A stretch of DNA of 64,000 nt from Firmicutes bacterium AM41-11 (GTDB lineage: Bacteria; Bacillota_I; Bacilli_A; Erysipelotrichales; Erysipelotrichaceae): positions 1 through 64,000 of the forward strand of contig QUIQ01000006.1 in assembly GCA_003480165.1 (NCBI GenBank), given 5' to 3'. The notes under the pieces were generated by a model. That model was not told where the DNA came from and made no database searches. It was given only the letters and a program-made list of their open reading frames with translations. The position numbers and the translations under genes were made by a program. Below are positions 7,696 to 14,760 of this stretch, piece after piece (within the stretch, counting starts at the first letter, position 1; every line of letters starts with the position of its first letter).

Positions 7696-9789
7696 ATGAA
7701 TCATTCAATTTTCAGTTTTCTTCAAAAAATGGGTAAATCTTTTATGCTGCCCATTGCGGTTTTACCTATTGCCGGTATTTTTCTTGGCTTAGGTAGTTCT
7801 TTGACCAATGCGACAACCATTTCGGCTTTACATGCAGAATCGATATTGTCACAAGGAACCCTTTTATATAGTTTTTTACTCTTATTAAAAACAACTGGAA
7901 AAGTATTATTTGATAATTTACCTTTAATTTTTGCGGTTTCTATTGCCTTAGGAATGGCCAAACAGCGCAAAGAAGTTGCGGCATTATCCGCTATTATTGC
8001 GTTCTTTGTGATGCATGTCACCATCAACAGCTTGCTGATCTTAGATGGAACCATTGTAAATGATGTGGTTTCTTCTCGTGTGCTGGATGGATCGATTACG
8101 TGGGTCTGTGGTTTACAATCCTTGGAGATGGGAGTCTTTGGCGGAATTATTGTTGGTCTTGGGGTCAGTGCTTTACATAATCGCTTTTATCAGATTCAAT
8201 TACCAAGTATTATCTCTTTTTTTGAAGGCGAACGATTTGTGCCGATTATCTGTGCCATTGCTTATTTATTTGTGGGAATTGTATTGCGTTTTGTATGGCC
8301 ACCAATCCAAATGGAAGTGTATAACCTAGGAAAACTGGTTACTTCCAGTGGCTATGTCGGAACCTTTTTGTATGGCATTATTAAGCGTGCCCTGGTTCCC
8401 TTTGGCTTGCATCATGTTTGGTATACACCGTTTTATCAAAGTGCCCTGGGGGGAGCCAAAGTAGTGAATGGAACTTTTGTGACAGGTGCACAAAATATTT
8501 TCTTTGCGGAATTATCGGATCCAAGTATCAAACACTTTAGTGTCGAAGAGACCAAGTTTTTCTCTGGTGAATTTATCTTTATGATCTTTGGTTTACCAGG
8601 AGCATGTCTGGCTATGTATCAATGTGCCAAACCAGAAGCGAAAAAGAAAGTTGGCGGTCTGTTATTGTCAGCAGCTTTAACAAGTATGCTTACAGGAATT
8701 ACCGAACCGGTAGAATTTTCTTTTCTGTTTGCGGCACCTTTATTATTTGCCGTCCATGTCTTTTTAGCAGCTACTTGTTTTGTGGTGGCCCAGTTCTTTC
8801 GGATTGCGATTGGTTTTACTTTCTCTGCCGGATTTGTCGATTTTTTCTTGTTTGGCATTATACAAGGAAATGACAAAACCAATTGGATCATGGTTGTAGT
8901 TCTAGGTATCATTTATTTCTTTATTTATTATTTTGCGTTCCGAACGATTATCTTAAAATTTGACTGTAAAACCCCAGGACGAGAAGACGATAATGTGATG
9001 AAAGTCTTTGATAAGAAGAAACTGGATTTTACCTTTGATCAATCATTGATTGACCCAAGAAGCCAGATGATTATTCAAGGCCTGGGTGGAAGAAGCAACT
9101 TTTATGATTTAGATTGTTGCATTACCCGTTTACGCGCATCCCTAAGAAATCCAGAATTGATTAATGAAAGCTTGTTAAAGCAATCTGGAGCTGCTGGTAT
9201 CATGCATAAAAATGAAGCCATTCAGATTATTTATGGTCCGCAGGCTTCCAATATTAAAAGCAAACTGGATGAATATATGAATGCAGTGCCGGAAGCATAC
9301 GATCAACAAGAACAGACGATTTCGTTTACCTCTGGAGAAGAAAAGAAAATCTATTCTGTAGGGAATGGAGAAGTCTTGCCGATTGAAGAAGCTTTAGATC
9401 CTATTTTCTCAAGTAAGTTGATAGGTGATGGAGTTATGATGCGCTTGCAAAATGGCTTGGTTTTATGCCCTTGCGAAGGAAAGATCACGATGATTTATCC
9501 AAGCAAACACGCTATCGGAATTACTTTAGATGAAGATACACAACTACTTTTGCATTTTGGTATTGATACAGCGAAATTAAATGGGCAAGGTTTTGAGTTA
9601 TTGGTGGGATTAAATCAACAAGTGCATGTAGGCGATGCTTTATGGAATGCGGATCTGAAGTTCATTCATGAAAACGCTATTGATGATTGCTTATTTATGG
9701 TGTTTACACAAGTGAAAGAAAATGCACAGATAGAAAAGTATTATGGCCTAAAGACAAGTGAAGACTGTGTCATGGAAGTGAAAGCGTAG
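7696..9789 (+). CDS. Glucose-family PTS transporter, EIICBA fusion
   Basis: This 697-residue PTS permease imports and phosphorylates a hexose or glucoside. Domain order is IIC (about residues 1-420, membrane), IIB (about 450-530) and IIA (about 550-697). The IIB phosphocysteine is Cys475 in DLDCCITRLR. The IIA site has His605 in KHAIGI and His620 in HFGIDT, the 15-residue spacing of glucose-type IIA. I chose the ATG at 7696 (RBS TAGGAG, 7685-7690); an upstream in-frame ATG at 7660 falls within the promoter. Sugar specificity (glucose, maltose or another alpha-glucoside) is not decidable here. A LicT-like gene follows 8 bases later. Confidence 0.9.
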   Translation: MNHSIFSFLQKMGKSFMLPIAVLPIAGIFLGLGSSLTNATTISALHAESILSQGTLLYSFLLLLKTTGKVLFDNLPLIFAVSIALGMAKQRKEVAALSAIIAFFVMHVTINSLLILDGTIVNDVVSSRVLDGSITWVCGLQSLEMGVFGGIIVGLGVSALHNRFYQIQLPSIISFFEGERFVPIICAIAYLFVGIVLRFVWPPIQMEVYNLGKLVTSSGYVGTFLYGIIKRALVPFGLHHVWYTPFYQSALGGAKVVNGTFVTGAQNIFFAELSDPSIKHFSVEETKFFSGEFIFMIFGLPGACLAMYQCAKPEAKKKVGGLLLSAALTSMLTGITEPVEFSFLFAAPLLFAVHVFLAATCFVVAQFFRIAIGFTFSAGFVDFFLFGIIQGNDKTNWIMVVVLGIIYFFIYYFAFRTIILKFDCKTPGREDDNVMKVFDKKKLDFTFDQSLIDPRSQMIIQGLGGRSNFYDLDCCITRLRASLRNPELINESLLKQSGAAGIMHKNEAIQIIYGPQASNIKSKLDEYMNAVPEAYDQQEQTISFTSGEEKKIYSVGNGEVLPIEEALDPIFSSKLIGDGVMMRLQNGLVLCPCEGKITMIYPSKHAIGITLDEDTQLLLHFGIDTAKLNGQGFELLVGLNQQVHVGDALWNADLKFIHENAIDDCLFMVFTQVKENAQIEKYYGLKTSEDCVMEVKA

Positions 9790-9797
9790 GGGATATC

Positions 9798-10631
9798 ATG
9801 TTTGAGATTATAAAAGTATTGAATAATAATACCTTGTTGGTATCAAAAAACGAGGAAGAGCTCATCGTGATGTCAAAAGGCATTGGCTTTGGTCAAAAGA
9901 CAGGGAATAAAGTTGATATTCCGCGTAATGCGAAACAATATCGTATGCAAAAGAGTTACCAGACGGGAGAGAAAACAAGCTATTCTATTGATAATATTGA
10001 TCCTGTCTATATTGAGATTGCCAATGAAATCATTGAACTCACAAAGGAAAAATTTGGGAAAGTCGAACACGATATCTTATTGCCGTTAGCAGACCATATT
10101 TACTTTGCGATAAAACGAATTCAAGAAAATGATTCTCCTGCAAATCCTTTTTATACGGATATTCAGTTGATATTTCCGGATGAATATGAAGTGGCACTAA
10201 AAGGGAAAAATGTGATTTACCAATATACGGGCGTAAAGATCAATGCAGATGAGATTGGTTTTATCACTTTGCATGTGCATTCGGCTATTTCGGTAAATAA
10301 AGTTAGTCAATCGATGGAAGTTATGCGAGTTATTCGGGAATTTTTTAAAGTATTGCAGAAAGATTTACGCATCCATATTGATAGTAATTCTCTATCTTAT
10401 ATTCGTTTGATGAATCATATTAAATTTCTTTTATTGCGCTTGAATAACGAGGAAGAATTGCAGATGGATATCACAAGCTTTACGAAGGAAAAGTTCCCGT
10501 TTGCGTATAACCAGGCAAAAATTCTCTGTAATGATTTGGCCAAAGTATTGCATAAAGATCTACCGGATAGTGAGTTAGGTTATTTAGCTTTGCACTTAGA
10601 AAGGATTCTTTCTTCCACAATTTCTGACTAG
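9798..10631 (+). CDS. BglG/LicT-family transcriptional antiterminator
   Basis: This RNA-binding antiterminator is controlled by PTS phosphorylation. At 277 residues it has a CAT RNA-binding domain (1-55, MFEIIKVLNNNTLLV) followed by two PRD domains. All four regulatory histidines are present: His100 (LADHIYFA), His159 (ITLHVHSA), His207 (MNHIKF) and His266 (LALHLERI), nearly the LicT positions. It is co-transcribed with the IICBA gene and sits directly upstream of an RNA antiterminator/terminator pair that leads into the mannose-family PTS operon, its probable target. It may also respond to phosphorylation by the upstream IICBA. Confidence 0.92.
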   Translation: MFEIIKVLNNNTLLVSKNEEELIVMSKGIGFGQKTGNKVDIPRNAKQYRMQKSYQTGEKTSYSIDNIDPVYIEIANEIIELTKEKFGKVEHDILLPLADHIYFAIKRIQENDSPANPFYTDIQLIFPDEYEVALKGKNVIYQYTGVKINADEIGFITLHVHSAISVNKVSQSMEVMRVIREFFKVLQKDLRIHIDSNSLSYIRLMNHIKFLLLRLNNEEELQMDITSFTKEKFPFAYNQAKILCNDLAKVLHKDLPDSELGYLALHLERILSSTISD

Positions 10632-10656
10632 TATCACAAAAAAATCACATTTTTTA

Positions 10657-10685
10657 TTGACAGCGGTTTCAGACTTTGTTAAGGT
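10657..10685 (+). promoter_or_regulatory. Promoter of the mannose-PTS operon with cre-like box
   Basis: TTGACA (10657-10662), a 17-base spacer and TAAGGT (10680-10685) form a promoter. Overlapping the -35 is TGACAGCGGTTTCA (10658-10671), which differs from the CcpA cre consensus TGWAANCGNTNWCA at one position. Catabolite repression by blocking of RNA polymerase is the likely effect. Confidence 0.7.
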
Positions 10686-10711
10686 AAGACTGTAAAAATT
10701 GAATATTCAAT

Positions 10712-10813
10712 AGCGTGTAACTGGTCAAGCAGGCATTTACTATTTTGATTGAAGATATAATCTTTTTTTGTTTATTGTATATCTTCAGTTTAAATGTAAA
10801 GCCTGCTTTTTTT
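10712..10813 (+). promoter_or_regulatory. RNA antiterminator (RAT) and overlapping terminator
   Basis: The segment 10712-10740 contains TGTAACTGGTCAAGCAGGCA, closely matching the RAT targets of LicT/SacT/SacY proteins. Its 3' part is also the left arm of a long terminator: GCAGGC (10729-10734) pairs with GCCTGC (10801-10806). TTTAC (10736-10740) with GTAAA (10796-10800) extends the stem, and GAAGATATA (10751-10759) with TATATCTTC (10778-10786) forms an inner stem. TTTTTTT follows at 10807. Binding of the upstream-encoded antiterminator to the RAT should prevent the terminator and allow readthrough into manXYZ. Confidence 0.88.
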
Positions 10814-10855
10814 GTTTCTATAGTTGTTGGATAGGAAAAGAAAGGAAAAATTTAT

Positions 10856-11836
10856 ATGGTAGGAATTATTCTTGCAAGTCATGGTGAATTTGCGAATGGA
10901 ATCTTCCAGTCTGGTTCAATGATCTTTGGTGAACAAGCGGATGTGAAACCTTGTACATTGATGCCAAGCGAAGGACCTGAAGACGTTCGAAAGAAGATGG
11001 AAGATGCGATTGCTTCTTTTGAAAATCAAGAAGAAGTATTGTTCTTAGTTGACCTTTGGGGAGGAACTCCTTTTAACCAAGCAAGTGCTTTGTTAGATGG
11101 TCACGAAGACAAATGGGCAATTGTCACTGGTTTGAACTTGCCAATGTTGATTGAAACGTATGCATCTAGAATGTCAATGGAGACAGCACATGAAATTGCT
11201 GCTCATGTTCTTCAAACCGCAAAAGAAGGTGTACAAATCAATCCAAAAGAATTAGAGCCAAAAGAAGAAAAGAAAGAAGTTGTTGCGGATGTTCCACAAG
11301 GAGCAATTCCAGAAGGTACGGTCTTAGGAGATGGACATATCAAATATGGTCTAGCACGTATTGATACTCGTTTGTTGCATGGACAAGTTGCTACGGCATG
11401 GACAAAAACCATTAATCCAAACCGTATCATTGTTGTAAGTGATAATGTTGCCCATGATGCTTTAAGAAAGAGCATGATTGAGCAAGCGGCTCCTCCAGGA
11501 GTTAAAGCAAATGTTGTCCCTATCGAAAAGATGATTCAAGTTGCTAAAGACCCTCGTTTTGGTGCAACGAAAGCATTGTTATTGTTTGAAACTCCACAAG
11601 ATGCTTTAAAAGCTATCGAAGGTGGCGTTGATATCAAAGAATTAAACGTTGGTTCAATGGCTCACTCGCAAGGTAAAGCCGTTTGTACAAAAGCTATTGC
11701 GATGGGAAAAGACGATGTAGAAACATTTGAAAAATTGAAAGCCTTAGGTGTGAAATTTGATGTTCGTAAAGTTCCTTCAGATTCACCTGAAAACTTTGAA
11801 ACAATCTTGAATAAGGCAAAATCAGAATTAAAATAG
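10856..11836 (+). CDS. manX: Mannose-family PTS EIIAB
   Basis: This is the cytoplasmic phosphotransfer component of a mannose/fructose/sorbose-family PTS. The 326-residue protein has IIA (1-130) with phospho-His9 in ILASHGEFANG, a linker rich in Lys/Glu/Pro (about 130-160), and IIB (about 161-326) with phospho-His175 in RIDTRLLHGQVATAW. It passes phosphate from HPr to the sugar entering through IIC-IID. It is the first gene of a four-gene operon (IIAB, IIC, IID, DUF956). Expression is set by the upstream RAT switch and cre-like box. The sugar may be glucose, mannose or related hexoses. Confidence 0.95.
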   Translation: MVGIILASHGEFANGIFQSGSMIFGEQADVKPCTLMPSEGPEDVRKKMEDAIASFENQEEVLFLVDLWGGTPFNQASALLDGHEDKWAIVTGLNLPMLIETYASRMSMETAHEIAAHVLQTAKEGVQINPKELEPKEEKKEVVADVPQGAIPEGTVLGDGHIKYGLARIDTRLLHGQVATAWTKTINPNRIIVVSDNVAHDALRKSMIEQAAPPGVKANVVPIEKMIQVAKDPRFGATKALLLFETPQDALKAIEGGVDIKELNVGSMAHSQGKAVCTKAIAMGKDDVETFEKLKALGVKFDVRKVPSDSPENFETILNKAKSELK

Positions 11837-11845
11837 GAGGAAATT

Positions 11846-12664
11846 ATGTCTGCGATTACAATTATATTAATTATCGTTGTTGCCTTCTTAGCTGGTATGG
11901 AAGGAATTTTGGATGAATTCGAATTCCACCAACCACTAGTTGCTTGTACATTGATTGGATTAGTCAGTGGACACTTAAAAGAAGGTATTATGTTAGGTGG
12001 TTCTTTACAGTTGATGGCTTTAGGTTGGGCAAACATCGGTGCTGCTGTTGCACCAGATGCTGCATTGGCTTCAGTCGCTTCTGCAATTATTATGGTATTA
12101 GCTTTAGATGGTGGTGCTACTAGTACAACAAATGCAATTAACACTTCAATTGCTGTTGCTATTCCACTTTCTGTTGCTGGTTTATTCTTGACTATGATTT
12201 GTCGTACAATTGCCATTCCAATGGTTCACTTCATGGATGCTGCTGCTGAAAAAGGTGATTTTGCTGGTATCGAACGTTGGCAAGTTGCTGCAATCTGCTT
12301 ACAAGGTATTCGTATTGCTATCCCTGCTGCTGCATTGTGCTTTGTACCTTCTAGTGTTGTAACTGGTGCATTGAACGCTATGCCAGACTGGTTATCTGGT
12401 GGTATGGCAGTCGGTGGAGGAATGGTTGCCGCTGTAGGTTATGCAATGGTTATCAACATGATGGCTACAAAAGAAACTTGGCCATTCTTCGCTTTAGGTT
12501 TCGTATTTGCTTGTGTAAGTGAATTTACATTAATTGCTTTAGGTGTTATCGGTGTTGTTATCGCTATCGTTTACTTAGGATTGAAAGATCAATCTAAGAA
12601 CTCTGGTGGTGGATCTAATACGGGTTCAGGTGACCCACTTGGTGACATCTTAAATGATTACTAG
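11846..12664 (+). CDS. manY: Mannose-family PTS EIIC
   Basis: This 272-residue membrane protein is the IIC channel component of the mannose-family PTS. It shows the family start (AFLAGMEGILDEFEFHQPLV), the GGSLQLMALGWANIGAAVAPD signature in two halves, and multiple hydrophobic spans. Its C-terminus is an unusual Gly/Ser-rich tail ending in GDPLGDILNDY. It starts 9 bases after manX with AGGAGG as ribosome binding site, and forms the membrane complex with the IID protein encoded next. Confidence 0.94.
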   Translation: MSAITIILIIVVAFLAGMEGILDEFEFHQPLVACTLIGLVSGHLKEGIMLGGSLQLMALGWANIGAAVAPDAALASVASAIIMVLALDGGATSTTNAINTSIAVAIPLSVAGLFLTMICRTIAIPMVHFMDAAAEKGDFAGIERWQVAAICLQGIRIAIPAAALCFVPSSVVTGALNAMPDWLSGGMAVGGGMVAAVGYAMVINMMATKETWPFFALGFVFACVSEFTLIALGVIGVVIAIVYLGLKDQSKNSGGGSNTGSGDPLGDILNDY

Positions 12665-12687
12665 GATTTTGAGGGAGGTAAGTAAAA

Positions 12688-13605
12688 ATGACTGAAAAAA
12701 TTACATTATCAAAACAAGATCGTAAAAAAGTTTGGTGGCGTCATCAGTTCCTTCAAGGTTCTTGGAACTATGAACGTATGCAAAATGGTGGATGGTGTTA
12801 TTCCATTATCCCAGCTATCAAAAAATTGTATCCAAATAAAGAAGATCAAGTTGCTGCATTGAAACGTCACTTGGAGTTCTATAACACACACCCTTATGTT
12901 TCAAGTCCAGTAATGGGTGTTACTCTAGCATTGGAAGAAGAAAAAGCCAATGGAGAAGCTGTAGAGGATTCAGCAATCCAAGGTGTTAAAGTTGGTATGA
13001 TGGGACCTTTAGCTGGTGTCGGTGACCCAGTATTCTGGTTTACAGTACGTCCAATCTTAGGTGCTTTAGGTGCTTCCCTTGCTTTAAGTGGAAACTTATT
13101 AGGACCAATTCTATTCTTCGTATTATGGAACGTCATTCGTATGGCATTTGAATGGTATACTCAAGAATTCGGTTACAATGTTGGTACAAAAATTGCCCAA
13201 GATATGTCTGGTGGTTTATTAGGAAAAATCACTCAAGGTGCAAGTATCTTAGGTATGTTCATCATCGGTTCTTTGGTACAACGTTGGGTTAGTATTTCCT
13301 TTACACCAGTTGTTTCTTCTGTTAAACAATCAGAAGGTGCTTACATTGACTGGTCACAAATCAAAGGCAGTGCTGATGGTATCAAATCAGCTCTAGAACA
13401 ATATTCTTCATTAGGTGCTACAGGATTGAATCAAGTAAAAGTTACAACTTTGCAACAAAACTTAGATTCTTTGATTCCAGGTTTAGCTGCTTTACTATTA
13501 ACTTTGTTATGCTGTAAACTATTGAAGAAAGGTGTTTCACCAATCGTCATCATCATTGCGTTATTCGTAGTTGGTGTAGTTGCACGAGTTATTGGAATTA
13601 TGTAA
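12688..13605 (+). CDS. manZ: Mannose-family PTS EIID
   Basis: This 305-residue IID subunit pairs with IIC to move the sugar. It has the typical start (KVWWRHQFLQGSWNYERMQ), the NTHPYVSSPVMGVTLALEEE helix, and GMMGPLAGVGDPVFWFTVRP before the membrane part, with hydrophobic segments at the C-terminus. The start is preceded by GAGGGAGG. It lies 23 bases after manY and 17 bases before the DUF956 gene, so all are in one transcript. Confidence 0.95.
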   Translation: MTEKITLSKQDRKKVWWRHQFLQGSWNYERMQNGGWCYSIIPAIKKLYPNKEDQVAALKRHLEFYNTHPYVSSPVMGVTLALEEEKANGEAVEDSAIQGVKVGMMGPLAGVGDPVFWFTVRPILGALGASLALSGNLLGPILFFVLWNVIRMAFEWYTQEFGYNVGTKIAQDMSGGLLGKITQGASILGMFIIGSLVQRWVSISFTPVVSSVKQSEGAYIDWSQIKGSADGIKSALEQYSSLGATGLNQVKVTTLQQNLDSLIPGLAALLLTLLCCKLLKKGVSPIVIIIALFVVGVVARVIGIM

Positions 13606-13622
13606 GATCCTAGGAGGGTTTC

Positions 13623-14018
13623 ATGGCACAGTCTTTAAATAAGCAAGTTGATTTAACAATAAAAGCTACTTCTTTTCTTGGTTTGACAAGTACAGGGAAG
13701 GTAATGATCGGCGATAAGGCTTTCGAATTCTATAACGATAGAAATGTGGAAGACTTTATCCAAATTCCCTGGGACAGAATTGACCGAATTGAAGCAAGTG
13801 TTATTGGAAAAAAGAGAATATCTCGATTTGCGATATTCTTGGCAAATGACAAGTATTTCTCTTTTTCAACACGCGATAATATTAAGACTTTAAGGGCTGT
13901 AGCTAAATATGTTCCTGCAGATCGAATGTTACGATCATTAAGCTTTGCGGATGTATTCAAACGTGGCTTGATGGCAATTCCAAAAAAAATATTTCATTCA
14001 AAAGAACCTGTAGATTAA
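13623..14018 (+). CDS. manO: DUF956 (ManO-like) protein
   Basis: This 131-residue cytoplasmic protein belongs to DUF956, whose genes almost always follow mannose-family PTS operons. Recognisable segments are IKATSFLGLTSTGKVMIGD, IPWDRIDRIEASV and SFADVFKRG. Its activity is not established; a regulatory or accessory role in the PTS is the usual inference. The ribosome binding site is AGGAGGG, and the gene ends inside the following terminator. Confidence 0.85.
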   Translation: MAQSLNKQVDLTIKATSFLGLTSTGKVMIGDKAFEFYNDRNVEDFIQIPWDRIDRIEASVIGKKRISRFAIFLANDKYFSFSTRDNIKTLRAVAKYVPADRMLRSLSFADVFKRGLMAIPKKIFHSKEPVD

Positions 14019-14036
14019 TTTCTGCAGGCTCTTTTT
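14003..14036 (+). terminator. Terminator of the mannose-PTS operon
   Basis: AGAACCTGTAG (14003-14013) pairs with CTGCAGGCTCT (14022-14032), with one mismatch and one G-U pair, followed by a T-run. The stop codon of the DUF956 gene lies in the loop. Confidence 0.75.
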
Positions 14037-14118
14037 GTCATAAGATTGTTATATCTGTCCTTCAAAATGAAGATACCTACTAAGATTAATCTTTGTTGCG
14101 AAATTCATGGAGGAGAAA

Positions 14119-14661
14119 ATGAAAAAAGATAAAACAATTCAAGCTAAGTTTACGGCAAGAGATGAAATGGGTAATGAATGGCTTTCTGATGTATTTGAAG
14201 ATGTCCCCAAAATTAGAGTGGAAGAAGATGGTATAACGTATGAAGGCACTCCACAAGAATATGAGAAGTCTTTTATCAGTTATTTAGGCGTCAAGAATCA
14301 GGAAAAGCTAGATGCACAGAAACAAGAAAATTATTATTATCGAACTCTTGATTTAATCGTTGATTTTAATCGACACAGAGTCACAAAAAACGAAAAAGAA
14401 ATTCACATAGATTCATCTTGCTGGGTTATTTTGGAAAAACTAATTAAGAACAATGGATGTGTTGTAAAGCGTGATACATTGAAACAGGCTTTGGAAGAAA
14501 ATTCCGGACGCTCACTTTTAGATGGCTACGTCAGTGTTGTGATTGGGCGCGTACGAAAAGTTTTGGAAGAAGATAAAGATACACCATATATTGGTACGGA
14601 TTTTAAGATGGGATATCATTGGAAGGCACCAATCGTAAAAGAGAAATATGAAATAGTTTAA
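14119..14661 (+). CDS. Stand-alone OmpR/PhoB-type winged-helix protein
   Basis: This 180-residue predicted DNA-binding protein has an OmpR/PhoB-type C-terminal winged helix (about residues 75-175; DGYVSVVIGRVRKVLEED is the recognition-helix region and GYHWK the wing). The N-terminal 70 residues are acidic and do not resemble a receiver domain: I see no phospho-Asp pocket. It may therefore be regulated by abundance or by a ligand rather than by a kinase. The ATG at 14119 is preferred (GGAGG at 14109-14113); an in-frame ATG at 14107 overlaps that site. It lies between the PTS operon and glgP and could regulate either; that is inference. Confidence 0.75.
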   Translation: MKKDKTIQAKFTARDEMGNEWLSDVFEDVPKIRVEEDGITYEGTPQEYEKSFISYLGVKNQEKLDAQKQENYYYRTLDLIVDFNRHRVTKNEKEIHIDSSCWVILEKLIKNNGCVVKRDTLKQALEENSGRSLLDGYVSVVIGRVRKVLEEDKDTPYIGTDFKMGYHWKAPIVKEKYEIV

Positions 14662-14708
14662 TTGTGAAGAGCTTACAGCTTCCGATTTGGTACTTTAGTG
14701 ATTTGTTA

Positions 14709-14737
14709 TTTCCAAAGAACCCGTTTTTTAGTATAAT
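14709..14737 (+). promoter_or_regulatory. Promoter of glgP
   Basis: TTTCCA (14709-14714), 17 bases and a perfect TATAAT (14732-14737). The expected transcript start (about 14744) rules out a TTG start at 14746 and supports the ATG at 14761. Confidence 0.7.
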
Positions 14738-14760
14738 TTTAGGCGTTGGAGGAAAAAGAT

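Noticed and set aside
7611..7700. RAT-type antiterminator before the first PTS gene
   Set aside because: The terminator at 7611-7640 belongs to the preceding gene, the promoter is after it, and no RAT-like sequence is present.
11662..12216. 184-codon open frame antisense to the mannose-PTS IIAB and IIC genes
   Set aside because: It mirrors two strongly recognised PTS genes, has no ribosome binding site or promoter, and its composition reflects reverse-complement membrane codons.
14746..14760. TTG start for glycogen phosphorylase
   Set aside because: It coincides with the predicted transcript start, and GGAGG lies downstream of it, correctly spaced for the ATG at 14761.
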